Source of the DNA: JANNOG01 sp050329415
GTDB taxonomy: Bacteria > Actinomycetota > Actinomycetes > Actinomycetales > JBBAYJ01
Assembly (NCBI GenBank): GCA_050329415.1
Contig: JBHJOS010000046.1
Coordinates: 1-64,000 of the forward strand
Direction: 5' to 3'
DNA: 64,000 nt
Position 1 is the stretch's first letter, and the number at the start of each line of letters is the position of its first letter. A program made the translations under genes and the position numbers. The notes beneath the pieces were generated by a model that made no database searches, was not told where the DNA came from, and worked only from the letters and a program-made list of their open reading frames with translations. Of the stretch, positions 10,164-18,159 are shown one piece after another.

Positions 10164-10192
10164 GGGTGGGGTGGGGTGGGGTGGGGGTGGGG
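10164..10192 (+). repeat. GGGGT-type tandem repeat, possible G-quadruplex
   Basis: Just after galK there are six G-runs of three to five bases separated by single Ts. This fits an intramolecular G-quadruplex on the plus strand and would also lie in the galK mRNA 3' end. No conventional terminator hairpin is visible between galK and the convergent protease gene. The rest of 10193-10359 shows no gene. Confidence 0.6.
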
Positions 10193-10359
10193 ACCGGAGT
10201 GGTGTCCCGGACGCTGTGCAGAACCTACAAATCTGTGAAGGGCGGCCTGCTGCCGGCCTGTCGGCGACCGGACCCGCCCTCGCGCGACCCAGCACGATCC
10301 CACCACACCTCACCGCGCGACCTCCGAGACAGGCTCCGAGCGGGCGGTCCCCGCCTGCG

Positions 10360-11361
10360 TCACAGCTCGGGGACGCACGGCCCCGAGCCCAGGAGCGCCA
10401 GGCCCGCCAGGTCGCCGGCCTGGAACGTCCGCACCTGCCCGGTCGCGCGGGGGTACATGAGCTGGGTGGCGTCGTCGACGTGGCCGAGGCCCACGAGGTG
10501 GCCCAGCTCGTGCTCCAGGGTCGAGCGGACCAGGTCCCGCCCGCCCGGGCGCGCGTACAGCTCGGCGAGCTGGGGGCCGTCGAGGTACACGGTCCCCGAC
10601 ACGTAGACCGCCGGCAGGTCGCCGGCCCGCGCGGACACGCTGCCCGCGAGGCCGAGCACGTCCCCGGCGACCTCCGGCACCTCCTCGGGCGTCACCCAAG
10701 CCACCAGGATCGGGGCCCAGGCCTGGCCGTACCGGTCCGGCTGGTACGGCCGCCGCTCGAGTGCCGGGGCCTCGTCCGTGGCGCCGACGAGCGTGGGCCG
10801 AAGGCCCGTCGCCCGCTCCACCGCGGTGAAGGCGTCCTGCAGCAGGGCGTCGGCCTCGGGCGGGGCGTGGTCGGGGCGGACGACGTAGCGCAGCTGACGA
10901 CACGGGTCGTAGGCGATGGGCGTGGCGCGATCGTCCTGGGTGGCGGTGAAGACGTAGGACTCGCTGCCGCCGGGCGGTGGGCTCGGGCTGCCCAGGGGGG
11001 AGGTCGCCGCGCCCCTGCCCGGCGGCGGGAAGTCGGGGTTCGTCCACTCGGACGAAGCCGACGAGGCCGATGGGGCCGTGAGCAGGGAGGGGGCGGGCAG
11101 CGGCGCCGCGCCGGCCGCCGGTGCCGACGGCAGCGGCGTCGTGACGACCACCTGCGGGGGCGGCGTACCGCGGACGCCGACCGCGTCCGGCTGCGGCCCG
11201 CCGCCCGTGGCGTCCGGGTCGCGACCGAGGTCGGCGAGGAACGGCAGCACGGCGACGAAGCCCACGGCCACGGCCAGGGCCACGATCCGGCGGCCACCGG
11301 AGCGGCTGCGGCGGTGGCGGGGAGCTGCGACCGCCGCCGGCCCGTCTGGCTGCCCCGGCAC
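10360..11361 (-). CDS. Membrane-anchored or secreted matrixin-like zinc metalloprotease
   Basis: The 333-residue protein has an Arg-rich start and a hydrophobic segment near residues 25-45 (RIVALAVAVGFVAVLPFLA), acting as an anchor or uncleaved signal. A Pro/Ser/Ala-rich linker to about residue 135 precedes a compact C-terminal protease domain. The extended zinc motif HELGHLVGLGHV, with three histidines and the catalytic Glu, lies near residue 285; the following LMYPR fits the Met-turn of metzincins. Substrate is unknown. It has no operon partners, being flanked by convergent galK and by the divergent GTPase gene. Confidence 0.8.
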   Translation of the reverse strand: MPGQPDGPAAVAAPRHRRSRSGGRRIVALAVAVGFVAVLPFLADLGRDPDATGGGPQPDAVGVRGTPPPQVVVTTPLPSAPAAGAAPLPAPSLLTAPSASSASSEWTNPDFPPPGRGAATSPLGSPSPPPGGSESYVFTATQDDRATPIAYDPCRQLRYVVRPDHAPPEADALLQDAFTAVERATGLRPTLVGATDEAPALERRPYQPDRYGQAWAPILVAWVTPEEVPEVAGDVLGLAGSVSARAGDLPAVYVSGTVYLDGPQLAELYARPGGRDLVRSTLEHELGHLVGLGHVDDATQLMYPRATGQVRTFQAGDLAGLALLGSGPCVPEL

Positions 11362-11679
11362 GCCTCACCTCCGACCCGGTCCCGACGCGTACCCAGTATG
11401 GGCGGCAGCCCCGCCGTTCACCGGCAGACGGCCACCGGACGGCGCGGCGCCACTCGCCCCCGGGAGACGTTGTGGAAGCCTTTGCCAGTGGCCAAATTGG
11501 TAACTCAAAGTGATTAAGGACGACTACAGGTCACCTGATCACAGCCTTGCTCAACCGTCCGGACGGCAATACCCTGTACCCCAACTGGGGTTGTCAGGTC
11601 ACCGACAGCGCCCTTCGGGGGTACATTCCTCTGCGGCGCTGGAAGTCCTGCACGGTGGAGAGGATTCGGTGGCCGGACT
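11362..11679. other. Intergenic region between protease and GTPase genes
   Basis: There is no gene. The stretch is unusually AT-rich for this DNA around 11480-11520 and contains AACTCAAAGTGA at 11502-11513, a word repeated with one change at 14565-14576. A TACATT at 11622-11627 could be a -10 box for the GTPase gene, without a convincing -35 partner. GGAGAGGA near 11657 is followed by a GTG reading only four codons to a stop, so it does not mark a gene. Confidence 0.5.
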
Positions 11680-12372
11680 GTGACATGGAATGACGTCGAT
11701 GATGTCGCTCTGACCCGGGCGCCCCTCACGGACCTCGCCGGCCACCCACTCGGTCGGTCATCCCGCCGCCACGTCGTCCGGCCACCCTCGCGGACCTCCA
11801 TGAAGATCGTCGTTGCCGGGCCATTCGCCGCGGGCAAGACCACGTTCATCCGGACCGTGGCCGACCGCGACGTCATCTCGACCGAGACCGTCACCAGCGA
11901 GGACAGCGACCGCAAGCCGGCCACCACCGCAGCCATGGACTTCGGCCGGTTCGCGGTCACCGACGGCCCGGACGACGGGGTCGAGCTGCTGCTCTTCGGC
12001 ATCCCCGGTCAGGCGCGCTTCGAGTTCATGTGGCGAATCCTCGGGCACGGCGCCCTGGGCTGCGTCCTCCTGGTGGATGCCAGCGACCCGTCGACCTGGC
12101 CCGAGGCCGCCGACGTCGACCGGGTGCTGGCGGCCGGGCGGGGCCTGCCGCGCGTGATCGCCGCCAACCGCAGCTCCCCCGGCCAGGACCTCCCGGCGAT
12201 CCGCAGCGCGCTCGGGATCGGGGCTGACGTGCCGATCATCGCCTGCGACCCGCGGCAGCGCGCCTCGTCCGTCCAGGTCCTCATCATGCTCTTCGTGGAG
12301 ATCATCAAGCAGCGGCAGGCGACCGGCGACGCCGGCCGTGCCGCCGTCACGGCGCCGGAGCCCTGGGCGTGA
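11680..12372 (+). CDS. Ras-like small GTPase of the roadblock-associated (CvnD-like) family
   Basis: The 230-residue protein has a P-loop GPFAAGKTT (residues 47-55), a switch II region FGIPGQARFEFMW and a C-terminal helix. This matches the actinobacterial family encoded with roadblock proteins in Streptomyces conservons. The base-recognition motif, normally NKxD, reads ANRSS here and lacks the Asp, so guanine specificity is uncertain. The GTG at 11680 gives a 40-residue lead; an ATG at 11800 starts at the conserved core and is a real alternative. Its stop overlaps the next roadblock gene by 3 nt, so the two form a unit. Confidence 0.8.
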   Translation: MTWNDVDDVALTRAPLTDLAGHPLGRSSRRHVVRPPSRTSMKIVVAGPFAAGKTTFIRTVADRDVISTETVTSEDSDRKPATTAAMDFGRFAVTDGPDDGVELLLFGIPGQARFEFMWRILGHGALGCVLLVDASDPSTWPEAADVDRVLAAGRGLPRVIAANRSSPGQDLPAIRSALGIGADVPIIACDPRQRASSVQVLIMLFVEIIKQRQATGDAGRAAVTAPEPWA

Positions 12373-12797
12373 CGAGGGCCAGCACCAACCCGCCGCCGTC
12401 GCACGTGCTCATCGCGGCCGCCCTGGACGACCTGCGCGACGACGTGCCCGCCGTCCACCGGGTCATGCTCGCCACGAGCGACGGCCTCCCGCTCGTCACC
12501 GACCGCCAGGCGGCCCTCAGCGAACCGCACGAGGCCGCCATGACCGCCGCCGTCCTCGCCCTGGGCAGTCAGGTCGGCGCGACCGTGGGGGGCGGCGACT
12601 TCATCGACTGCGTCATCCGGAGTTCGGAGTCGGTCGTGTGCGTGGTGGCGGTCGGGAACGGGCACGTGCTCGCCGTGTCGGCGCCCGCCCGGGTCAACCT
12701 CGGACTACTGCTGCGCCAGTCCCGCATCACGGCCCGGCGGCTGGTGGGTCAGCTGCCGGGTCCCGGGCGGCGTCAGACCACGGGCCGGATCAGGTAG
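12369..12797 (+). CDS. Roadblock/LC7 domain protein 1
   Basis: The 142-residue protein is a single roadblock/LC7 domain, a fold that dimerises and in MglB-type proteins acts as a GTPase-activating partner. The characteristic start (L..L...VPAVHRVMLATSDGLPL) lies at residues 17-45 and a glycine/valine-rich beta-sheet follows. A basic tail follows. GTG overlaps the GTPase stop, so it is very likely the partner of that GTPase. Its last 25 nt overlap the convergent V4R gene. Confidence 0.82.
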   Translation: MTRASTNPPPSHVLIAAALDDLRDDVPAVHRVMLATSDGLPLVTDRQAALSEPHEAAMTAAVLALGSQVGATVGGGDFIDCVIRSSESVVCVVAVGNGHVLAVSAPARVNLGLLLRQSRITARRLVGQLPGPGRRQTTGRIR

Positions 12798-13227
12798 ACG
12801 CACTCCTCGGCACCCATGGCCTCGCACCGGGTCTCGTGCCCGCGCATCGGGGCGCCCAGGATCGCCTGCAGCGCGCCCATGAAGACGCCGAGGGTGTAGG
12901 CGCACACCGGCTCGTCCGACCGGCGGCCCATGGTGCATGCCCCCTCGAAGATCCGGACCTCGAAGGTCCCCTTGTCGACCTGTGCGACGGAGCGCACCAT
13001 GCACAACCGGGTGCCGCCGAGACCCAGCACGCCATCGAGCACCTCGGTGAGCTTCGCCCCGTCGGCGGGGACGCCCGCAGGCCCTTCTCGACGATGACGT
13101 CGTACCCGCGGCGGCGACCCGCGGCCACGACCGACACCCGGCCCACGACCTCCTCGGCATGGAAGCGGAGGTACTGGAAGCAGACCGCGTCGACCATCGG
13201 GCCGAGCGTGGGGCGGGTGGGGGACAT
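12773..13227 (-). pseudogene. V4R (4VR) small-molecule-binding domain protein, frameshifted
   Basis: The N-terminal frame reads MSPTRPTLGPMVDAVCFQYL from the ATG at 13227, with GAGGAG 5-10 nt upstream, to about EKGLR. The C-terminal part, with GVPADGAKLTEVLDGV and the V4R-like end CEAMGAEECVYLIRP, is in another frame down to 12773. One missing base in the CCC run at 13074-13076 would restore a single product of about 150 residues. V4R domains bind hydrophobic small molecules. It is the last gene of a roadblock-protoglobin-V4R run. A sequencing error is as likely as a true mutation, since both halves look conserved. Confidence 0.65.
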
Positions 13228-13316
13228 CGGGGGCTCCTCGCAACGGGTCCGCCGGTGCGACCGCGTGAGCTCGGACGATATCGGCAATCAGGGACTTTCG
13301 TCCCGGTGATCCGGGT

Positions 13317-13919
13317 TCAGCTCACCCCGGCCTGGCGAGCCCGTGCCAGGGAGGCCAGGGCTTCCTGGGTGCGCAGCCGGGTGAGCAGCGCCTCGGGCAT
13401 GCCCGCGACCGAGTAGAGCGCGTCGGTGACCGCGCGGTCGTATCCGAACGCGATGATGACCGCGATCGTCGAGAACAGCCGACCGAACGCCGCTGCCAGC
13501 TCGTCGGCCTCCTCCGGGTGCAACCCCGCCTCCTGCGTGCGGTCGACGACGAAGTCCACGACGTGGTCCTTCATCGCCAGCATCATGGGGTTGCTCACCC
13601 CCCGGACCACATGGACCAGCCCGACCATCGCCATCCACGCGAAGTACCGCTCGTCGTGCGGCCCGGTCACCGTCCGGCGCCACCAGTGGGCGAGCTGGTC
13701 CTCGCGGGTCGGTCGCTCGCCCTCGGTGAAGACGGCCGCGGTGGGCGGGTGGGCGAACAGGGTGTCGTAGAAGCTCGCCACGAGGTCCTGCTCGAGGCCC
13801 AGCAGCAGGTCCCGCTGGCCCGTGATGACGTCGCTGTCCGACTGCCGGAAGCGCCGCCCCGGGGGGACCTGCTCGACGGCCGCCCGTGCGATGTCAGTGA
13901 GGTCCATGAGTGTCGTCAC
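13317..13919 (-). CDS. Protoglobin-domain haem protein
   Basis: The 200-residue protein matches the protoglobin / globin-coupled-sensor globin family: an N-terminal helix with RQSDSDVITGQRDLL, an aromatic FYDTLFAHPPTAAVF region, and the F-helix segment VGLVHVVRGVSNPMM with His103 as the likely proximal haem ligand. No output domain is fused, so it would be a free-standing sensor for O2, NO or CO. The GTG at 13919 is favoured because AGGAG (13934-13930) lies about 10 nt upstream; an ATG at 13907 is the alternative. It follows roadblock protein 2 by 14 nt. Confidence 0.78.
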   Translation of the reverse strand: MTTLMDLTDIARAAVEQVPPGRRFRQSDSDVITGQRDLLLGLEQDLVASFYDTLFAHPPTAAVFTEGERPTREDQLAHWWRRTVTGPHDERYFAWMAMVGLVHVVRGVSNPMMLAMKDHVVDFVVDRTQEAGLHPEEADELAAAFGRLFSTIAVIIAFGYDRAVTDALYSVAGMPEALLTRLRTQEALASLARARQAGVS

Positions 13920-13933
13920 CGCCTCGCGACTCC

Positions 13934-14299
13934 TCAGTTGAGCACTTGGGTGATCTGCGCCGCGGCGGTCCGGGCCTCGATCCGCATGAGACCGAGGTTG
14001 GCGTTGGTCGGCCCCGACATGACGAGGACCGCCGACTCCCCCGCCCCGTACACCACGAAGTAGCCGTACTGGCCGCGCACGACGGCTTCCAGCAACCCGC
14101 CGACCTTGGCGCGCTCCGAGATCCGCTGCCCCAGCCCGAGCGCGGTCGCCGCCATCGCGGCCACCGCCTCGGCCTCGGACTCGGGGAAGTCGTGGGCGAG
14201 CGCCAGGCCGTCGATCGAGGCGATCATGACGCCGTGCAGTTCCGGGATGGACCGCCGGATGCCGCCGGTGATCCTCAGCAGGTCCTCCTGCTTGCTCAT
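13934..14299 (-). CDS. Roadblock/LC7 domain protein 2
   Basis: The 121-residue protein is one complete roadblock/LC7 domain, close in form to MglB-like regulators: RITGGIRRSIPELHGVMIAS at residues 9-28, then DGLALAH, a QYGYFVVYGAG strand and SGPTNANLGLMRIEAR. GAGGGAG lies before the ATG at 14299. It heads the minus-strand run with protoglobin and V4R. With the GTPase/roadblock pair facing it 1.5 kb away, it gives the locus two roadblock proteins for one GTPase. Confidence 0.85.
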   Translation of the reverse strand: MSKQEDLLRITGGIRRSIPELHGVMIASIDGLALAHDFPESEAEAVAAMAATALGLGQRISERAKVGGLLEAVVRGQYGYFVVYGAGESAVLVMSGPTNANLGLMRIEARTAAAQITQVLN

Positions 14300-14613
14300 C
14301 GCCGATGCTCCCTCTGTCCGGAGGCCGTCGGTGGCCGACGGCCGGGTGGGTGGGTGTCGGGTCCCCGGACCGGCGCGCCGGTCGCCCGGTCTTCCGTGCC
14401 AGGGGGTACATGCGCCAGCCTCATCGCATGTCCTGACGGCCGGATCCGTGCCCGGCCGCGTGGACCCTTGCAGTGCCCCGGAAGAACGCGCAAGGGTCGG
14501 ATGCGCATGAAAGGGCATCGTTCCCGCTATCCAAGACAGGCGTCCCCGAGCGCCACACCTCGCGAACTGAAAGTGACTCTTTTGTCACTGAGAGAAATGA
14601 GCGCTGACACCCG
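14300..14613. promoter_or_regulatory. Divergent regulatory region with inverted repeat
   Basis: This gene-free stretch separates roadblock protein 2 from the OmpA-like gene. It holds AACTGAAAGTGA at 14565-14576, nearly the same as 11502-11513, and the perfect inverted repeat AGTGAC-6 nt-GTCACT at 14572-14589, about 25 nt before the OmpA-like start. The AT-rich repeat stands out from the background and is a good operator or promoter candidate. Confidence 0.5.
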
Positions 14614-15360
14614 ATGACCATGGCAGAACCGGGGCCGAGCCCCCGACCACGCCGACGCGCACCGGTCGTCGTGATCGCCGGCGCCCTGGCTGCCGTGCTC
14701 GGGACGGCAGCCCTGGCGGCGGCAGCCCTGGGGATCGCGCGCGGTGTCGAGACCAGGCTGACGAGCGAGGCGCAGGCGGCCCTCGCCGCCACCGGCATCC
14801 CGGTGACGGTCGACTACGACGGCCGGGACGCCCGGGTCAGCGGGACCGCGGTGGACCTCGAGGCGGCCGCCCGGGCGGCCGACGTCGTCCGGGGGATCCG
14901 GGGGACCCGATCGGTGGTCACCGACGTCCGGGTGGACATGCCCGCCCCGTCCGACGCCGCCGCCGTCCCGACCCCTGCGCCACCGGACGCCGGCCCGGTC
15001 CCGGCGCCGGACGTCCCGGCGCTGCCGCCGACGACGGTGCGGTTCGACGACGCCGTCGCGGAGCTGTCGCCCGTGGCGCAGGCTGAACTCACGGCCGTCG
15101 TCGACCACCTGCTCGCGTACCCGGAGGTCCGGGTCGTCATCGAGGGCCACACCGACGGCACGGGGTCACCGGAGTCCAACTGGCGGCTGTCCCGGCAGCG
15201 GGCGGACGCGGTGCGCGCCCACCTGATGTCCCGGGGCGTGCCCGGGGACCGGATGGAGATCGCCCTGTACGCCGACACCCGACCGGTGGCCCCCGAGGAC
15301 ACCGCAGACGGCCGGGCGGCCAACCGCAGGGTCGAGGTCGTGCCGGAGGCGACCCCGTGA
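14614..15360 (+). CDS. OmpA/BON-domain envelope protein (ArfA-like)
   Basis: The 248-residue protein has a single membrane helix (residues 17-45), a BON-like alpha/beta region (about 55-110, with VTVDYDGRDARVSGTAVDL), a Pro/Ala linker and a C-terminal OmpA domain (about 140-245). The peptidoglycan-binding features are visible in VVIEGHTDGTGSPESNWRLS and RAANRRVEVV. The layout (helix, BON, OmpA) resembles mycobacterial ArfA/OmpATb. Its stop overlaps the next gene in GTGA. The link to the neighbouring signalling island is only positional. Confidence 0.82.
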   Translation: MTMAEPGPSPRPRRRAPVVVIAGALAAVLGTAALAAAALGIARGVETRLTSEAQAALAATGIPVTVDYDGRDARVSGTAVDLEAAARAADVVRGIRGTRSVVTDVRVDMPAPSDAAAVPTPAPPDAGPVPAPDVPALPPTTVRFDDAVAELSPVAQAELTAVVDHLLAYPEVRVVIEGHTDGTGSPESNWRLSRQRADAVRAHLMSRGVPGDRMEIALYADTRPVAPEDTADGRAANRRVEVVPEATP

Positions 15361-15893
15361 CCGCGGGCCTGCTCTACGTCGCCGGCGAGGCGGCCCTGCT
15401 CCTCGTCGTCGCCCTCGTGGTGGGCGTGCTGCTCGGACGCTTCGCCTGGCCGCGCCGTCGCCCCGCCCCGACGTCCGCCGGGCTGACCCCCACGCCGGCC
15501 CCCACGCCGACCACAGGTCCACCCGGCACCGGGGAGGGCGGCGCCTCGCCGGAGAGCGCGGTCGGGGACCGCCGGACGCTGGACGCGGCGGAGCGACGAC
15601 TGTGGGCGTGCCGCACGGAGGTGACGGAGCTGCGGGCCACGCTGGCGGAACTGTCCGACAAGAAGGACCTCGAGATGGCCCGGCTGGAGACGGCGGCCAT
15701 CGAGGCGCTGGAGACCACCATCACCGCCCACCGCGACCGGATCACGGCCCTGGAGAGGGAGGTCGCCGCGGGTCAGCGCCAGCTCGACGAGGCCCGGGCC
15801 CTCGCCGAGGCCCAGCGCCGGCGAGCCGACCTCCTCACCGAGGCCCTGGCCGAGCGCGACAGCCGCATCGCGGATCTCCTCATGACCGACTGA
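15357..15893 (+). CDS. Membrane-anchored coiled-coil protein
   Basis: The 178-residue protein has a hydrophobic segment at residues 6-30 (a GEAALLLVVALVVGVLLG stretch), a Pro/Thr-rich linker, and a long charged helix from about residue 72 to the end with heptad character (repeated E, R, L, A). No enzyme motif is seen. It overlaps the OmpA-like gene and is probably its envelope partner, comparable in position to small membrane partners of mycobacterial ArfA. The family itself is not one I recognise. Confidence 0.7.
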   Translation: MTAGLLYVAGEAALLLVVALVVGVLLGRFAWPRRRPAPTSAGLTPTPAPTPTTGPPGTGEGGASPESAVGDRRTLDAAERRLWACRTEVTELRATLAELSDKKDLEMARLETAAIEALETTITAHRDRITALEREVAAGQRQLDEARALAEAQRRRADLLTEALAERDSRIADLLMTD

Positions 15894-15926
15894 GCCGAGC
15901 AGGGGTTCGACTCCAGGTAGCCGGTT

Positions 15927-15948
15927 GTTCACCGAGTGTTCACCGCTG
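15927..15948 (+). promoter_or_regulatory. PHO box (PhoP direct repeats)
   Basis: Two adjacent 11-nt direct repeat units, GTTCACCGAGT and GTTCACCGCTG, match the GTTCACC repeat unit bound by PhoP in Streptomyces and relatives. They end 74 nt before the phosphatase start, a suitable place for activation under phosphate starvation. Confidence 0.85.
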
Positions 15949-16022
15949 GACCCCTGGTCGGTCTCCCTGCCTGCGGGTCCACTCGACAGGTCCACTCTCT
16001 CTGGATCAGCCGTGGAGGATCT

Positions 16023-18089
16023 GTGACCCTCGCCCCCGGAACCCGCCGGCTCCTGCCCATGTCCGGGCACACCAAGGGCAGCCGCAGCGCCACCGTCTGC
16101 CACTACAAGTGCGCTGACGCCTGCGCCCACCCGGCGCCCAACACGACCGAGACCTCGTACTTCCCGGACGTCGTCGCCCACGTGCTCAAGCGGCGCACGG
16201 TGATGGCCGGCGGCCTGGCCGCCGTGGCCGGGGCGGCCGCGCTCTCCACCGCCGCGCCGGCCGCGGCGCACGGTGGGGGCCACGACGGCGAGCCCGTGCC
16301 CGGCTACGAGTTCGACCGGGAGCGGACGGTCCGCTTCGACCCCATCGAGCCCGTCCCCAACACGGTCGACGACGTCGTCGTGCCCGACGGCTGGGCGTGG
16401 GCCCCGATCATCGCCTGGGGTGACCCGGTCCTGCACGGCGCCCCCGCCTTCGACGCGGCGAACCAGTCGCCGGAGGCCCAGGCCGCGCAGTTCGGGTACA
16501 ACAACGACTACCTCACGATCATCCCCACCCGCGAGCGCTGGAAAGGCTGGGAGTACGCCCTGCTCGTGGCGAACCACGAGTACGTCAACCCCGAGCTCAT
16601 GCTCCCGGACTGGGACCCGGCGGTCGTCGACGAGACGCTGCGCCGCAACGTCGAGATCCTCATGTACGCGCACGGCCTGTCCGTCGTGACCGTCCGCCGG
16701 CGCCGGCGCGGCCGGCCCTGGCAGGTGGACCCGAACCTGGACGACCCCCGCAACCGCCGGATCCACTTCCGGACCGCGTTCGCCGTGGACGGCCCGGCGG
16801 CCGGGGCGGCGTCCCTTCGCACCGGCGCCGACCCCGAGGGACGCACGGTCTTCGGGACGCTCAACAACTGCGCCGGCGGCACCACGCCGTGGGGCACGGT
16901 GCTGTCGGGCGAGGAGAACTGGAACCAGTACTTCAAGGCCACACCCGAGCAGGCGGCGACGCCGGAGTTCGCCCGCTACGGCATCGGCACCACCGGTTCG
17001 CTGTTCGAGCTGGTCGAGCCGCGGTTCGACGGCTCGGTGGAGCCGAACGAGGTCAACCGGTTCGGCTACATCGTCGAGGTCGACCCCTTCGCTCCCGACG
17101 AGGCGCCCGTCAAGCACACCGCCCTGGGACGGTTCAAGCACGAGGGCGCCACCATCCGGGTCGGGCGCACCGGCCACGTCGCGGCGTACCTGGGCGACGA
17201 CGAGCGGTTCGACTACGTGTACAAATTCGTCTCGGCCCGGAAGTTCGACCCGCGGGAGGGTGAGCGGGCGCGCCGTCGCAACAAGCGGCTGCTGTCGGAG
17301 GGGAACCTGTACGTCGCCCGGTTCACCGGCGACGGCACCGAGGACGGCGTCTTCGACGGCACCGGCGAGTGGATCCCGCTGGTCGAGGACGGGCAGTCCA
17401 AGGTCCCCGGCTTCACCGTCGAGCAGGTCCTGGTCTTCACGCGGCTGGCCGCCGACGCGGTGCAGCCGACGAAGATGGACCGGCCCGAGGACGTCCAGCC
17501 CAGTCCCGCGACCGGCAAGGTCTACATCGCCTGCACGAACAACACCCGGCGCACCGCCGACCAGGTCGACGAGGCCAACCCGCGGCCGGCCAACAAGGAC
17601 GGCCACGTGGTCGAGCTGATCGAGGACGGCGACGACGTCCGGTCGACCACGTTCACGTGGAACCTCATCCTCGTGTGCGGCGACCCGGACGACCCGACCA
17701 TCCCGGTCTACTTCGGCGGCTACACCGGACCCGTCTCGCCGATCTCCTGCCCCGACAACGTCGCCTTCGACGGCGCCGGGAACCTGTGGATCTCGACCGA
17801 CGGCCAGCCCGGCACCATCGGCCTCAACGACGCCCTGCACCGGGTCGCGGCCGAGGGCCCGGAACGGGGCAAGGTCGAGCAGTTCCTCGCCGTCCCGACC
17901 GGGGCGGAGACCTGCGGGCCGATCATCGACAGCGACGACGGCTCGGTGTTCGTCGCGGTGCAGCACCCCGGCGACGTCGAGGGCGCGTCGTACACCGCTC
18001 CCGGCTCCGGCTTCCCCTATCTGGACGACGGCTTCGACGGGCCGCGCCCGGCGGTCATCCAGGTGTACCGGGACCGCCGCGGGCACTGA
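16023..18089 (+). CDS. Secreted PhoX-family alkaline phosphatase (DUF839)
   Basis: The 688-residue protein begins with a long N-region and a Tat-type signal (KRRTVMAGGLAAVAG near residues 58-72, cleavage after AAPAAAHG). PhoX enzymes are Tat-exported, iron/calcium-dependent phosphatases that release phosphate from organic esters. Family features include VANHEYVNPE, GTLNNCAGGTTPWGTVLSGEEN with the conserved Cys, FGYIVEVDPF and SCPDNVAFDGAGNLWISTDG. The GTG start has GGAGGA 3-8 nt upstream. The PHO box and the convergent Pho-type nuclease support a role in phosphate scavenging. Confidence 0.9.
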   Translation: MTLAPGTRRLLPMSGHTKGSRSATVCHYKCADACAHPAPNTTETSYFPDVVAHVLKRRTVMAGGLAAVAGAAALSTAAPAAAHGGGHDGEPVPGYEFDRERTVRFDPIEPVPNTVDDVVVPDGWAWAPIIAWGDPVLHGAPAFDAANQSPEAQAAQFGYNNDYLTIIPTRERWKGWEYALLVANHEYVNPELMLPDWDPAVVDETLRRNVEILMYAHGLSVVTVRRRRRGRPWQVDPNLDDPRNRRIHFRTAFAVDGPAAGAASLRTGADPEGRTVFGTLNNCAGGTTPWGTVLSGEENWNQYFKATPEQAATPEFARYGIGTTGSLFELVEPRFDGSVEPNEVNRFGYIVEVDPFAPDEAPVKHTALGRFKHEGATIRVGRTGHVAAYLGDDERFDYVYKFVSARKFDPREGERARRRNKRLLSEGNLYVARFTGDGTEDGVFDGTGEWIPLVEDGQSKVPGFTVEQVLVFTRLAADAVQPTKMDRPEDVQPSPATGKVYIACTNNTRRTADQVDEANPRPANKDGHVVELIEDGDDVRSTTFTWNLILVCGDPDDPTIPVYFGGYTGPVSPISCPDNVAFDGAGNLWISTDGQPGTIGLNDALHRVAAEGPERGKVEQFLAVPTGAETCGPIIDSDDGSVFVAVQHPGDVEGASYTAPGSGFPYLDDGFDGPRPAVIQVYRDRRGH

Positions 18090-18101
18090 GGCCCGCCCCG
18101 A

Positions 18102-18146
18102 CGCCCGCGGCCCCGGCCCCCGCACGGGGGGCCGGGGCCGCGGGCG
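18102..18146. terminator. Bidirectional terminator hairpin
   Basis: A 20-bp perfect GC stem (18102-18121 with 18127-18146) closes a 5-nt loop between the convergent phosphatase and nuclease genes. There is no T-run, as is usual in high-GC actinomycetes, but position and stability suggest termination for both. Confidence 0.8.
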
Positions 18147-18159
18147 TACGCGGCACCGG

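Noticed and set aside
11669..11683. GTG with a good ribosome site (GGAGAGGA) before the GTPase gene
   Set aside because: It reads only four codons to a stop, so it cannot be the GTPase start; a regulatory mini-frame is possible but unsupported.
15900..15920. GGGGTTCGACTCCAGG resembles a tRNA T-arm
   Set aside because: No acceptor, D or anticodon arms can be found on either side; the gap between genes is too short and contains a PHO box.
14814..18125. Minus-strand open frame of 1,103 codons
   Set aside because: It is antisense to the OmpA-like and PhoX genes, with no domain or motif; the PHO box and ribosome site support the plus strand.
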